Shown here: piece after piece, positions 1 through 12,600 of the stretch
How positions within the stretch are numbered: the stretch's first letter is position 1
Layout of the letters: the number at the start of each line of letters is the position of its first letter
Origin: Siniperca chuatsi
Taxonomy: Eukaryota > Chordata > Actinopteri > Centrarchiformes > Sinipercidae
Direction: 5' to 3'
DNA: 64,000 nucleotides
Assembly (NCBI RefSeq): GCF_020085105.1
Contig: NC_058045.1
Location: 11,913,833-11,977,832, forward strand
The notes under the pieces: generated by a model
What the model saw: only the letters and a program-made list of their open reading frames with translations
Databases searched by the model: none
What the model was told of the DNA's origin: nothing
Position numbers and translations under genes: made by a program

Positions 1-39
1 GACCTGAGGATTATTTGAGGGATAAATATATCATCGTCT

Positions 40-61
40 GTTCGTTCGGTATCGAACGAAC
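40..61. repeat. short perfect inverted repeat
   Basis: Nine-base arms (GTTCGTTCG and CGAACGAAC) flank a 4-base spacer, GTAT. Each arm carries two CpGs in an otherwise CpG-poor region. It may be a chance palindrome or a remnant of a transposon end. Confidence 0.7.
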
Positions 62-1111
62 GTCATTGTGCCCTGACTAACTCTTTCAAGACGAATGCCT
101 TAAGATACCATAAAACATGCATACAGTAGATGTAATAGGCCCCATACCTTAATAACGTCAAGAGTAGTAAGCTGTAGAACCATTTGCATAGGCTCTGATA
201 AACTCTTTAACATAACCGCAGAGGAACAATGAACTGGCTAATTATGTTATCCTTAGTGAGTACAAAGAAAAAAAAGACCCATCAATTAAAAATCTTCAGG
301 ACTGCTCTTGTTGAGCGGCATGAGTGTAACAAAATGAATTGTCCACCATGATTTTAGCTTTTTGTAAATGTCTTCAGCACAGTAGATCTGATGAAACTCC
401 AATTTGCCAGTAACCAGTGCACAGGGGCACAATAGAGTATTCCAGCATATTGCTTAAACCCTCTGAAAGCACCACTAATTGCATCTGGGATTTGGTTATC
501 CAATCCCACAGTGCATTGCAGCCAGGCGAGGAGCAGGGGGGTGAATTAGAGGCTGGCGGGGTGAAGCTTCTGCTTGCTGAAGCCTTGACAGTGCTTTGTA
601 CTGACTGATTGTTCTCCAGACAGCTGACGGAGGTAGCAGCGCACGCAGCGAGTTGTTTGAAAGCCCGAAAGGATATGCGGCTGCATCATCAAAGTCCAGC
701 AAGTCTTCCATGTGTCAGGGAGAGATTAAGCTCTTCCAGAGAGGGCAACGCCTCTGATCACTCTATTCAATCGATGGGATTTGAATAAAGGAATAAAAGA
801 TCAGGCATTGTGTATCTGGGTGCTATGCAACCGCTGGATAGGATTAAGGCATGTTGGAGCTGTAACAGTGACAGACGCCATCAATCACAAGTTCCCCACA
901 CTAGTTAGCTAAAGTTGATATTAGCCCTAAATAGGACACATCTGTTTGTTGCTGCACACTCTCTGACTTTAATTAATTCTCAAGTCATTTTATTTTTAGG
1001 CACGGATTTTTTATTTGTTGCTGCTCCTGTACATGTGCACAAAAATGTAAATTGCATCCTTCCTTTGCTCACAGTGAGGGGCTCACATACACTGTGATAC
1101 AGCAAATTAAG

Positions 1112-1135
1112 CACACACACACACACACACACACA
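1112..1135. repeat. (CA)12 microsatellite
   Basis: Uninterrupted CA dinucleotide run. The reading frames across it consist of repeated His-Thr or Val-Cys and are artefacts of the repeat. Confidence 0.95.
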
Positions 1136-2780
1136 TGTTCACATGCACAGCAGAGCACACACGGACACAAACACAAACAATATGAAAGTCACTGTGCAAA
1201 CAAACTTTGGTCTGGTGGTCTGCTTCGGCCTCATTTTCCTGGCTGAGTTCTCTATCATCGCCCAGCGTCTCCTCCACAGGCTGTGTCAGATAATAGCTTC
1301 CTTTCTCCACTTTTCAAGAGAGAATGAGTCTATTCCCTGGGAACTGAGTTCAAGGGCAGGTCTGTGTAACCCAGAGAGACAGACTCTTGCCAAGACCTTG
1401 GCTTCAGATCCTGGAAATGGCCTATCACGTTTTATGCCTGATTTGAACATATACGCTGCACTGACCAGGAGCCCCAACTCTTCCACATCAGGCTGAAGTG
1501 TGTTGATCCAGTTCTGGTACTTTGACTGTCCTTGCTATCTTAACCTCTAAGTCTAACCAACCAGTACTTGTTCTGACTGTCATCCTCTTGCATCAGAAAA
1601 AGTGGTAGTTTCTTTAGTTGTGGTGTGTAATACCAACTCAACTGATGCTCTCACTTGCTCTCTTTTTTTTGTCACCATTGTCTTCTCTCTCTTAGCCCTA
1701 TCCTCTCCTCTTTTCACCCATCATGTCCCACAGTGGGGCATAATTACTAGAATCCTTTGCCTGGCTATGCTCTCCTATTATTAGCCTAGCATTTCAGCCC
1801 TCTCCCTGGTCAGATGGTCAATGCTTGAGGGCAATATGTCACACTACATGGGCACAAAAGGTAGCCAAACAATGCCTATTGAGGACCAGGTGCCATTGCA
1901 GTAATACCATTTGGCTACCATTCACTATTGTGGTGCACTGTGCTTGTTGATACAGTACATTAATTGCTAGTGGTTTCAAGCAACCATCTTAATTAATGCA
2001 CCCATGGACAAGGTGTGTGCACTCAACTGTCCACAGAAGCTATTATGACAGTTCTCTGAATTAGCTAGTTGGCATCCTTGAATGACTCATATAAAGACAC
2101 AATCACAGAGAAGAAAAAATGACTGCAACCCACATAAAAGAATATGCAGTAACATTGTTGTAGAATCATTACAATGGCTTTTCATCATTATGCTGCATGA
2201 GAGAAACGGCCTTTTTTGCAAAGATATTCTTGGCGATCAAGGCAGCCTCTTTAATGATGTTTTGGAGCTTAGTGTTCACTGACAAGAATGAATTTGATTG
2301 GTATTTTTGACATTCAGTTTTTCTTTCTTTTTCTTAATGGGTCTGCTATTTTAAACATGTTATAAAGTATCAAAATGTACTGCACTTTATGCTGTAACAG
2401 AACAATTGTATCTCTGTATCCAATTTAAATGAAAATCCAGTGATTCCAATCCAGTGATACTGCAGAATAATGAAGCATGTTTATTGGTTTACTTGTAACA
2501 AATGAATAATCATACTGCATGTATTATGGCTACAACTGCAATGATTGTTTTCTTTCTGTTGTTGTTTATCATGTTTTGATTCATTGATTGATCATTAAAA
2601 AACAAAATATCACATAAAACACAGAAAAGAAGAAAATCCTCATATTTGACAAGTTGAAAACAAAATATGTTTGGCAGTTTTGCTCGATAAATGACACAAA
2701 TAACAAACTATCAAAATTGTAATTTTTCTGTCTATCTACTGATCAGTTTATCCGATAATCGGCAGGTCAGCACAAATCTA

Positions 2781-2859
2781 TATATACACACACACACACA
2801 CATACACACACACACATACACACACACACACACACATACACACACACACACACACATAT
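2781..2859. repeat. compound CA/TA microsatellite
   Basis: About 79 bases of CA repeats broken at intervals by TA steps, giving a CATA-punctuated array. This suggests slippage of an interrupted CA tract. It is probably length-polymorphic. Confidence 0.95.
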
Positions 2860-2920
2860 TTAAAAAACTGCCTGGTAACTTTTAGTACTAGTGTTGGAGG
2901 ATTTTTGCAAGCAATGCCAT

Positions 2921-3265
2921 TCATTTATTGGTTTGTTGTTTGATGCTGAAGGTTGGTGGTGACTGTGGATTTGCTGAACCCTCCACAGGCTCTAAAGGTG
3001 GAGGTAAAGGTGGGATGAAGAGGATAAAGGCCTCTTCTGGTCCGGGTAAGGCCTCCTGCAGCAGCAGCTTGCCTCCTGGATAAAAGCAGCAGACCTCATT
3101 CTCTTTACTTACAGCCCGCTGGAGCAAGAGGTCAACACACACCTGAACCCTCCCCTGCACACACAGTGGGCCGCAGGGCCCGGCACCGCACAGGACAGCC
3201 GACCTGCTTTGACCTCTTCTCTGCTCTGGGCCCCTGGGACCCCCGCCAATAAGCTCAGGGACCAC
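2921..3265 (-). other. GC-richer open reading frame, possible terminal exon or gene relic
   Basis: An open frame of 114 codons runs on the minus strand through DNA clearly more GC-rich than its surroundings. The predicted peptide is rich in Cys, Gly, Pro and Leu, with a CGAGPCGPLC stretch near residues 26-35 and a PPLPPPLEP proline run near 86-94. I do not recognise the family. The stop codon at 2921 overlaps an AATAAA hexamer, so this could be a last coding exon or a processed fragment. A good donor-like GTAAGT lies inside the frame near 3108-3113, so an exon boundary there is possible. No N-terminal partner exon is visible. It may equally be a chance open frame in GC-rich sequence. Confidence 0.25.
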
Positions 3266-3285
3266 TCACAACCTCTCTGTTAGCA

Positions 3286-6200
3286 CACTCTGCCCCCTCA
3301 ACACCTCAGCTGGAGAGCGCCGCACTATTCAAAAACACACACCTTCTCACTCAGGCACATACACTGTACACATAAACAAAGAGACACACTCAAACATTAT
3401 ACAGGCATCACATACTGCCTCATGCAAACACAATCTGTCACACACAGCCATGTAGTGCATCTCTTCCTCTGTGTCTCCCTCACTCTCTCGGGCTCTCTCT
3501 CTCCCGTCTGTCTGTTTCATGCGGAGCCAGGTCGGAGCTCAGCATTAAACTGGTGAATATCTCCATCTTGTGGACAATGTTCGTTTCATTATGAGAGATG
3601 TTGTGGGTCAAATGTTCATTGCCTGTTTAAGCACTGGTCAGGCAGGGTCACAGCATTGATCCTCTTTATGTTGTTGACTAATAGTTATTACTCTTTATAT
3701 AAGTTCCAGAAACACATATGGCTAAGGTATATCAGTGCATCTATATGGTAACACTAACAGCAATTATTTTCTTGAAACTAGCATGTGAATCAATTGTCTC
3801 TGTTGTAAACAAGGTATGTTCATGTGTGAAATAATTTGTCCACAGCCTCCCAGGGTCAAAGAGGCGGCAGAGTGACTTTATCTTGAATGTCACTTTGTTT
3901 TTGGTTGGTTAAACAGTACCCTCTCTTGGATTGGCTTCTTGGATGAAGGCACAGGTGAGGCCCACAGAGGAGCAGCCCCCTCTCTCCACAGCATTTCCTC
4001 TGCTAAAACAGCCCTACATTTTAATATGCAACATCTGTGCCGGGAGAGCCTTCCAAAATGGCTGCTCCTCAGAGGATGACGGTAGAGTCTGCTCAAACTT
4101 GGGGTTGGGGCATTTGGTACTGCAAGGTTCTGCACAGATGTTAGCATTCACAATGTCACTCTGTCCTTTGCTTCAGTACCCAGGGAGGTCTATTTTAAGG
4201 GAAGGTGGTGTGTTTTCTTCCTTAGTTCCCTGAGATCACTTTATCTGTAACTGTCATTGTAACAATTCTACACAGACTTGTTCAACTGAACTGGGACTGC
4301 TGTCTCTGATCAGTAAGGTATGAAGGAGCTTTCTGCCTGTTAATTTATCATTTGGTATGGTCCTATATGCTAGCAGTGCTACAAAGATAGACATGACAAT
4401 CAGACAATCACATTAAAAGCCTTCGAATAGATAAGCGAATGGTAAAGGATGCCAAGACAAAGCCACTGTTGTCTACCTAGTCATTTCAGTTGCATTTGTA
4501 AAGGAACATTAGCTCAGTCGTGCAGAGCTGTGTTTGTGCTGTGCTTTCACAAAGAATTGAGAATATTTTCTGAACAGAGATGCCCTGACCTAAAGGCTGC
4601 TTGTCAGTCGGATTATTCAACTGATTCTCAAACAACATTCTAGACAAGGCTGCAAAGAATCAGGGATGGAAAGAAGGGACCAAAAGAGAGAAAAAGCGAA
4701 AGCAAGGAGAGGGACATGTAGGATGCCTAATGCATCGCTTGCACAAAGAAGATGTTCATATTTAATGCTCATCATTAAGGCAGGGTTTGAGCATGGAAGA
4801 CGCTTCTGCTATTTTCCCACACCCCTTGAGCCAAGTCCTTGTGACAGCCCTCCACTGCATCCCGGCAAATTATCTGCATGAGCTGCGGTGAACAAAAACA
4901 GCCCAGTGCGGGGGAAGTGAGGCCCAGCCTCAGCTCCACTCCTGTGATGGGGAGACACGTCACTTTGCATCAGCTCCAGCCCTCGAAACCACATCATCTG
5001 CAAGTGAGGAGAACAAGACCACTCCGTGGGGAGAGGACAGTTGAAGAAAACAAGGCAGATAAGAATAAAGGAGATAAGAAATAGGAATACTGGAGAGGAG
5101 AGGGGAGGGGAGTAGGGTGAGAAGAGAAGAGAAGAGTGTTGGGGCTTTAGGAGATGCTTTAGTGTTCCCTAGGTGAAGTCAACATTAGTCAGTGATATTT
5201 TAACTATATGTTAACATTTTTAACTAGCAGAGGCATGATACTGATTTCTGTAAAATGTGTTAGTTGATGATTTACCCTAGCCATGGGCTTTAAACTGCAT
5301 GACAAATGAATCATTTAGATTTGCTAAGTGAATACTGTATTCCCCTGAGCACACAACATGTACTTGCACTATATCAATAAGCAAACTGCCCATCATATTA
5401 AATTTCTCTTCTTTTATTGTATACATGCTCATAATACAAATAACACTAAGAATCTCACAATGGATATTTGATCCACTAACTTGTGAAATGCAGGATGTTC
5501 CTTGCTAGTTTCAGCCAGTGGTTGGTGCTAACAGAGTCAGGGCACTCTCTGCTGGACATAGCTAAACTTGCAGGACCCATAATCTATTAAAAGGTAGACA
5601 CTGAATTTTTTGCTACACTGAGTACTACTTGATTTTAAATGTTTAGAAAAGTACAGATGCCTCTGGCCTCTTTCTCAAGGATATATCCCGACGGCCAAGG
5701 AGACTTGAGAAAAATTGAGCTGCACCAAAATAAACCTGTCTTCCAAGATGCATGTGGTCCAAGTCTAAATTGGCCTATTTAAAGGCATAACCACAGAAAG
5801 CCTTTGAATAATATTGACTTGCAAACTATGCTGAGGTCAAGGACAGGAAGCTAGACCATGTTAGTTGGCACAAGAGTGATGGAAAGTAAACCAGATACAT
5901 TTAGGACCAGTGCAAAGTAAAAAGTCAAGTACTCTGCTATTTTTTTTTTACAAATAATGAATGATTAGATTTCTGGTATGTATAAAATAAAAAATAAGCT
6001 CACAGGAAAAACAAAAAACATTAGTTATGAATATGGGGTAGTGTTTTGTAGTAAATTTTAACCAATATTTTAATGCTTACTTCCCATTTTTAAGAACTAA
6101 TTCAATTTTATATCTAAAGCAAATTACTGTTAATTTTTTTTTTTTTTACAGTACATTTCTGCATCATGAATCTATTACTTTCATTGTGTGGTGGTGCTAT

Positions 6201-7577
6201 TTTTGTGCTCTAATGATCACAAGAATTATGTGCTTTAGAGGAGGATAAAAATATTGCAGCAAGCTGCAAAACCCTAATATGGTACCAACTGAGGAAGCTG
6301 TTGTTTTATGTGGTTGTCTTTTGTGATACTAAATGTAATTTTCTTATCTCTATATTTGTCACTTCAGTAATTAAGAATGAAGTGACTTCATAATCTTTGG
6401 CTGGGTATTGACACAGGAAAACTAGTAACTTAAACCCCCAATAAAACAGCTGTCATTTTTAAATCAATAATAAAAGGAATTAAGCAATATCACAAATTAA
6501 TTTCAATGATATGCTGTAAAAGTATGAAATAGGCTAAATCCAGATTTCTACACTGCATGTGTAGTGATTATTGGACACTTAACATGTCTCCTCTTTAAAA
6601 GACATTTAGTAACCAATAATCCTTGTGTTTTTATTCCTTGAAAGTCTTTTGATACTCCAGCACTGGTCCAGTATTTATTGAACACACACAGTACGTGCAG
6701 GCTGTCTGTCTGAATCATTGCTCTCTTGCTGCAAACCACTCTGTACAGCCGAGCACACTATCCATATTCATGTGATTTTTGCCGGAAGGCATTGGTGTCT
6801 ACTAAAAATAGCATGGTGAGAGAAAGGGTCTCACACTGTGTATCCTAACATTCATGAGCCCAGTCCCTGTGATTGGGTGTAAACAAGTGTCTCTTTGCTG
6901 AGACCATACTTCATGTTGTTGAGTAAACACTTGTAAATAATTGCTGTGGGCCAGAATAAAGAGATATTTGAGGTGCATAGAGTAAATCAACAGTCATGCA
7001 TTCCTCTTCTTTCTTTTTGTTAGCACCCCTCAATAAAGAGATCTCTGGGTGTTTGGTGCATTTGTGTGCAGGGGGTATGCTGGTACATGTCCATTACTGC
7101 CTGTGTGTATGAGTGTGTATGTTTTTGTATGTAGTATATGTGTGAGTCCAAGAGTAGATGTGCCTATACATAGGGTTGGTTTTGTGTGAAATTAGCAAGT
7201 CTAGCTGAGGGAAACTGATGATATTCAAGTCTTTTAAAATATGTTTAGTGGGCAGTGAGAGTACCTTTAAAATCCCATCACATGGGCCTTGTGCACTAGG
7301 TTTCCACAAAGGCAAATTGGTTTTGGTTTAGACTGAGTTGAGTTAGTATCACCAGCAGATGGCGGCACACATCAAGCTGCCGTTGAAGTGCAAACTACCT
7401 GCTCACAACATTATACTGATGCTCACAGTAGGTTCTGCTAAGAGGTGACTATACTGAAAATTAAAGCATTGCCAACATCACCATTGTTGATATCATAAGC
7501 TCAACATACAGTCTGGGTAATTAATGTCCTCATATTAAATGCCAGATACTAAGTAAACCAATACATTTCAAATACAT
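3286..7577. other. noncoding stretch, no gene recognised
   Basis: AT-rich DNA with a purine-rich tract at 5090-5136 and several short poly-A and poly-T runs. The reading frames at 3890-4233 and 4666-5084 lack recognisable domains and lie in purine-rich sequence that is open by composition. Nothing else stands out. Confidence 0.55.
5090..5136. repeat. purine-rich (GA/GGGA) tract
   Basis: Nearly pure A/G run made of GAGGA, GGGGA and AGAAG units, broken by a single T in each half. It is simple sequence of the polypurine type. Confidence 0.85.
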
Positions 7578-7836
7578 TTAAATTAGGGCTGCACGATATG
7601 ATAAAAAAAATCATATTGCGATTATTTTGACAGATATTACAACTGCGATATGATTCACGAATAGTGGGAATGATAATTTTTGCATCATAATTTTAATTTT
7701 CACTGCAGCACTACAGTACTGTTTTGTAACACATTTAATCTTTATCAAAAAATTGCAGCTTCTGCAATTTGGATATTGCACTTAGCCATATTGCGATTTT
7801 GATAATATCTCTATTAATTGTGCAGCCCTAATTTAA
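7578..7836. mobile_element. MITE flanked by TTAA
   Basis: A short nonautonomous DNA transposon of about 251 bases. The left end reads ATTAGGGCTGCAC and the right end is its inverted match, GTGCAGCCCTAAT. TTAA flanks both sides (7578-7581 and 7833-7836), the target duplication typical of piggyBac-type elements, although TTAA could also be part of a longer palindrome here. The interior is AT-rich and has no reading frame. Confidence 0.75.
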
Positions 7837-9106
7837 ATCCAGTAAATCACTGTCTATATAGCATTTGGTGGAGAAATAATGTTTCTCATCAATAAGCATC
7901 ATATTCTAAGTTTAGCTTGGTTCTTGATCATTCAGTTGTACTCAAACTTAACTAACAACATAGGTAATTACCGGTAGAAATGTGTAATGGAACATTCTGC
8001 GCCAAATTGCTGGTAATTTGCTATTCTGGGCCAAATACTTTACATACAGATTTTCTTAGACCAAAAGGGAGTGTGTTAAAAGTGTATGCAGGCCCGTACT
8101 AATGTGGCAAAAATGCAGGTCATTTCCTTTTTGAAGAAATAAAAGGCTGTGCTGCCTGAGGCTATACTCTGTCTTCACTAAAACTGGTCATGGAAACTGT
8201 GACAATGTGTCCGTGAGCCTGGGAGAATAAGGAGGTGACTGTGTGGGTGTGTATTAGCTGATAAGGACCAATGAGACGCAAGAAGGACCAGATAAATTCA
8301 GTATTGAACTCTTTCATGTTCTATACTGAAAGCAATACACATTCATGTTGCTGTTAATGTGAGCCTAAGTTAAGGACTATATTCACCTACAGCACAAAAC
8401 ACTAATGTGGTAAAATGAAAATTATATCCCCTTCGCGAAAGGCCAGCTGCAGGATGTTTCACCATACTGGCCCTTACTAGATGACTTATATCAGATAACA
8501 CCTGATCTTTATTTCAGCCAGTCAGACAGCTGGGGATTTACTGATGCTCATCATGTCATGACTTAGGTTGCAAGTTTCATTTGTCTCTTCCAACAACAGC
8601 TGTAGGTCACTGACATTTGATTTCTATATAGTCTCTTTTGTGTGCTTCTTCCAAATCTCTCTTTGTTGATGCAGCATAATTACACACTTAGATACTGCAG
8701 TTAATCCACACAATGGGGTCACCACAATGCATGCCATTTGCATGTGGACAAATCTAAGAAATTATGATTTTGTTCACACCAGACAGTGTTCTTATAAGGC
8801 CTTCTACAAATCCTAGTTGCATTTTCTCCCATTCTCTACTTTAGTTCATCCCCATCTGATTTGTCCTTTTTTCCATTTGAACTAAAATATTAATTATATG
8901 GTCAACTTAATGACCTAGTAAATTAATATAGAACTGCTTTAAAGTGGCTATAACCAACAATGCATCAAATGAAAATAGAAAACAATGTGAAAGCAGTCTC
9001 TAGTAGTGATGAGCCTAGAGAATTATCACCCAAATATACAGCTCCCCTTGGCTTTACAGAGCTTTAAAGCAAGTTTCAGCTGCAACAGGGGGCTTTTTTC
9101 AGTGAA
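7837..9106. other. noncoding stretch, no gene recognised
   Basis: AT-rich, no convincing reading frame, splice structure or recognised repeat. Confidence 0.55.
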
Positions 9107-9470
9107 AAAGCTCTAAAAACCCACTGTACACTACCTGCTCAGCAACAAATGGCAGACAGCCACAGTTAGCAACCAGAAAGTGAAACATTTAGCAGCTAAA
9201 GAACCAGATATTTCCCTCACAGGTTGGTAGAGACTAAAAACAGAGCTAAAAGAGAGTGAATATTGGGCTTATATTTGCCAGGTGGCCAGAAACTCCAATT
9301 GAATAATAATGTTGCTCTGTAATTGCTGGATATGTAAATAATAAGCAACTGTTTGCTAAAAAGCCATATCAACTTAAGAAGAGATGATATGTCAATGTTT
9401 GAGTTCACAATTTGTTGCCACTGCCCCCAAGTGGCCAAAAAGATCAGTTATTGCAGAATTAAGCATAAAC
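9107..9470 (+). repeat. dispersed teleost repeat, copy A
   Basis: This segment is clearly related, in the same orientation, to 42856-43225. Both begin with AGCTCTAAAAA and then CACTGTACACTACCTGC, continue through AATGGCAGACAG, GCCAGGTGGCCAGAAA and a TTGTTTGCTA-like word, and end near an AGGTAGCCAAAAA/AGTGGCCAAAAA motif. No reading frame is present. The class is uncertain; it is probably a nonautonomous transposon. Confidence 0.8.
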
Positions 9471-11254
9471 AAGACTGACAGTCTGTAGCCCTGTTAGCGA
9501 CCCCTGAGGCTGTAACATCCCATTTACACCTCATTTTAAAATGTGATCTGTATCCGGATACATTATCCGGATAATAAATGATCCAATCTTGCCTTTGGTT
9601 TACACCTGGTATTTTTAATGCATTCTCATTATCGTCATTGAGATCGGATCTCTGTCCTCAAGGGCTAAACCTGCACATTTGACTCCCTTAAAAAAAAAAA
9701 CAAATCACATAGTTTTGTGAGTTGTTGAGTTAGGGGAAACTTAAACATAAACTTTGTGGAATGTTGTCTACGACAAATTCTTGTAAATTTGGCAAACATA
9801 ATACATTAAGTTATTACTTTCTTTGTATGAAAAATATTGTGTCAGTTTGTCCCGGTGTGTTGCAGTACTGGCATGTAGGCTACTTTGTGACTAGATAAAT
9901 TTGCCTTGTTAACAGCAGATCAGCTGCACAGATGAGTGCAATGCACACTGTACTTATATCTGCGGGCATTGCGGCTAATGCGTGGTTCGGGTGATAAAAA
10001 TGAACATTCGGATTAATAGCGGGTTGCGGATGAGTGAAATAGGGTGAAGCCTCTCCCCATTAAGAAAGATGCTGTGCGCATTTACGCACGAGGCACAGCA
10101 GCATAACTTCACTGATGATTTAAATCTCCTGACACGCAGACAGGATTGGTCAGGATCTAGTGTTAATTAATGTTCTGTGTTATTCTACACATCCAAAAGG
10201 TCACACACAGTCCAGGTTCATACAGTAACATTTTCTGGAGTATAGCAGCCGTCCTCCTGGTAAATCCTGATCTCCATCAGAGCTATCTAAAAAAATGTAT
10301 TTCAGAAGCTAAAAGTTTAATTCTGTTTCCTCTGGAGAGTTTCCTCTGTCCTGTCAAGTTTATAACTAGTTTTGCTGCTTAAATGTCCCATGATATTTGC
10401 TGTGACATTACTGCGCACATGGAAACATTTAAAATTACTGACAGCAGCTTCTCTAATCATTAAAGTAAATCGTTTAAGAAAACACTCACACATCAATATA
10501 ACACACAATAAAGAAATCACCTGGAAAGTTTGCGCTGCTCAACATAATTTAAAAGGCAATATAGCCTACAGGAACCGGTAGAGGTGGAAAGAAATGTTCC
10601 TGCGGGTGCAGGTCTCTCTTTGTTTGGGTGGGTTGCGGGTGGATGACGTATGCGTACATGCGGATTTGGATCACGTCAGAGCCGATCCGTGCATCATATT
10701 CATTTCCCACCGCTATTACTTTAATTTTTCATGCAGTTCTGTTGACTAACGCATCTTTTGGTGCTTTCATGGCACAGAATAGACGTATTATCAGTAATTA
10801 GAGGGGTGTCTCTTTCAGCCTTCTTGCTTGCTCTCTAAATTTGAACAACAACAACAACAGCCTATATTTTATCTTAGTTAAAAACAAATATCTGTATCAC
10901 GGATGCCAGCACCTTGTCTGGATTGCATTTACACCTACCAATAGATCCAAACACAATGCGAGCCAGACTACCTCCAGATGTAATCATGCAGATCCGATCA
11001 CATTCCGATCACGACGTACAGTGAGGAAAATAAGTATTTGAACACCCTGCTATTTTGCAAGTTCTCCCACTTAGAAATCATGGAGGGGTCTGAAATTGTC
11101 ATCGTAGGTGCATGTCCACTGTGAGAGACATAATCTAAAAAAAAAAAAAAAAAAAAATTAAAAAAAATCCAGAAATCACAATGTATGATTTTTTAACTAT
11201 TTATTTGTATGATACAGCTGCAAATAAGTATTTGAACACCTGAGAAAATAAATG

Positions 11255-11500
11255 TTAATATTTGGTACAGTAGCCTTTGTTTGCAATTACAGAGGTCAAA
11301 CGTTTCCTGTAGTTTTTCCACCAGGTTTGCACACACTGCAGGAGGGATTTTGGCCCACTCCTCCACACAGATCTGGCCTGTCGCTGAGAAACATGGAGTT
11401 TGAGCTCCCTCCAAAGATTCTCTATTGGGTTTAGGTCTGGAGACTGGCTAGGCCACGCCAGAACCTTGATATGCTTCTTACAGAGCCACTCCTTATGTAA
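11255..11500 (-). pseudogene. Tc1-like transposase, C-terminal part
   Basis: The fragment begins near [15 protein letters not shown] and contains [15 protein letters not shown], which includes the third acidic residue of the DDE (DD34E) catalytic triad. It then runs through [17 protein letters not shown] to the C-terminus [15 protein letters not shown]. At least two frameshifts, around 11330-11420, break this stretch. The first and second catalytic aspartates and about 100 residues between the two halves are missing. These were either displaced when the BEL/Pao element arrived or deleted later. Confidence 0.88.
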
Positions 11501-11562
11501 ATGACCATTGAATCCCCAATCACTGAAGTAGGTCGTCATCTTTACCTCCAACCATAGAGGGC

Positions 11563-12600
11563 AGTGTTGCCATGGAACTCCTGAGAAAGGCTTTCACAAG
11601 AAAGGACTTTATTATTGAACTTGAACCAAATGTTACTTTGTTTGTTTTTGGTTGACTAATAATTCTTGCTGCATACTTAATGTGGACATTGTATTTTTAT
11701 TTGTTTTATTAAGTGTACATTTTTTACCTCACATGCTTTTATTTTGAAGTCTGGAAAAGGAAGTGCAGCAGCACTCTTTGTGTACATTGGCGCTCTTTTT
11801 ACGTGAAGCGCCATTCTGATTTAACGTTAAGAGAGAAAGGATAAACCCTTGGGTACTCACTGTACAAATGTTTGTTTTAAAAGGTTTCTTTCTACATCTT
11901 AGCTACTGGCTGAAGGGCACAAGGTACCGTTTTAGTTTTATGTTGTGTGGTAAACTTTGAAGGACTTTGAAGTGTTTGGTTTAGCTATATCATTCTTTAG
12001 CTAATGTTGTTATTGCCTCGTCAGTGTTTCTCTTGATTTGCACTCCAGATAGATTGTTTACAGTAAATCAGCACTTCATTTGGTAATTTTATATAATTAA
12101 TTTACGTTTTTCTCTCTAAATTGAGATTGTCCGTTTACCAAAATTAATTGATTGTTAACTCGGGTGTTTCATGTAATGTAGTTAACATCGCACTCTAAAA
12201 GGAGATTGTTGTAATTAAAACAATTCATATAGGTTATTGCATTAGCCAGTTTGCTAAAATGTGATTTATTTACACATTATTTATGATTTAAGCCAATTAA
12301 TTGCAAATGTGTATTCGTTTATATATTTATGGATATTTGTATACTATTTGCAGGCAGATGTCTAATGCTTGTTTGTTGTTTTTATTCAGCTCTTACGGTG
12401 TTTTTGGAAATTAAATTCTTTATAAACATCAGTTCCTGAGAGTAAGATGCATCTGTTCAGCCGGGAATGCTACAGTAAGAGCTTGTACCCAGAAGAACAA
12501 CAGCTTCACCTAATCAGTCCTACCTCACCTCTGAAAGCTGTCTAATGACAACCAAAGGACTTGATGTGATAATCTAGTCCAATGCACGCCTGTAAAGAAA
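11563..12600 (+). mobile_element. presumed 5' LTR and leader of the BEL/Pao insert
   Basis: About 1 kb of noncoding sequence lies between the broken transposase and the gag frame, where an LTR and leader are expected. It starts near TGTTGCCATGG and may end near GGGAATGCTACA around 12474, giving TG...CA ends. A GGCGCT/AGCGCC hairpin lies at 11789-11812. No second LTR is present in the window, so the LTR assignment cannot be confirmed from repeat identity. The left junction lies somewhere in 11500-11563. Confidence 0.45.

Larger units (their letters stand above)
1..2780. other. noncoding stretch, no gene recognised
   Basis: AT-rich sequence with only short, unconvincing reading frames on either strand. 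It holds a small CpG-containing inverted repeat at 40-61 and a CA microsatellite at 1112-1135. I see no splice-bounded coding segment and no recognisable repeat family. It is most simply intergenic or intronic DNA. Confidence 0.6.

Noticed and set aside
1107..1310. Reading frames rich in Val-Cys or His-Thr across the CA repeat
   Set aside because: They are produced by translation of the microsatellite; no conserved sequence on either side.
2691..2885. His-Thr repeat protein frame
   Set aside because: Artefact of the CA/TA repeat at 2781-2859.
3890..4233. Overlapping frames on both strands of 85-100 codons
   Set aside because: No domain or splice context recognised; similar-length open frames arise by chance here.
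11560..11572. CAGTGTTGCC at the start of the BEL/Pao region as another hAT MITE end
   Set aside because: The word matches the MITE terminus at 21845, but the following sequence differs and no inverse end is nearby; probably coincidence.
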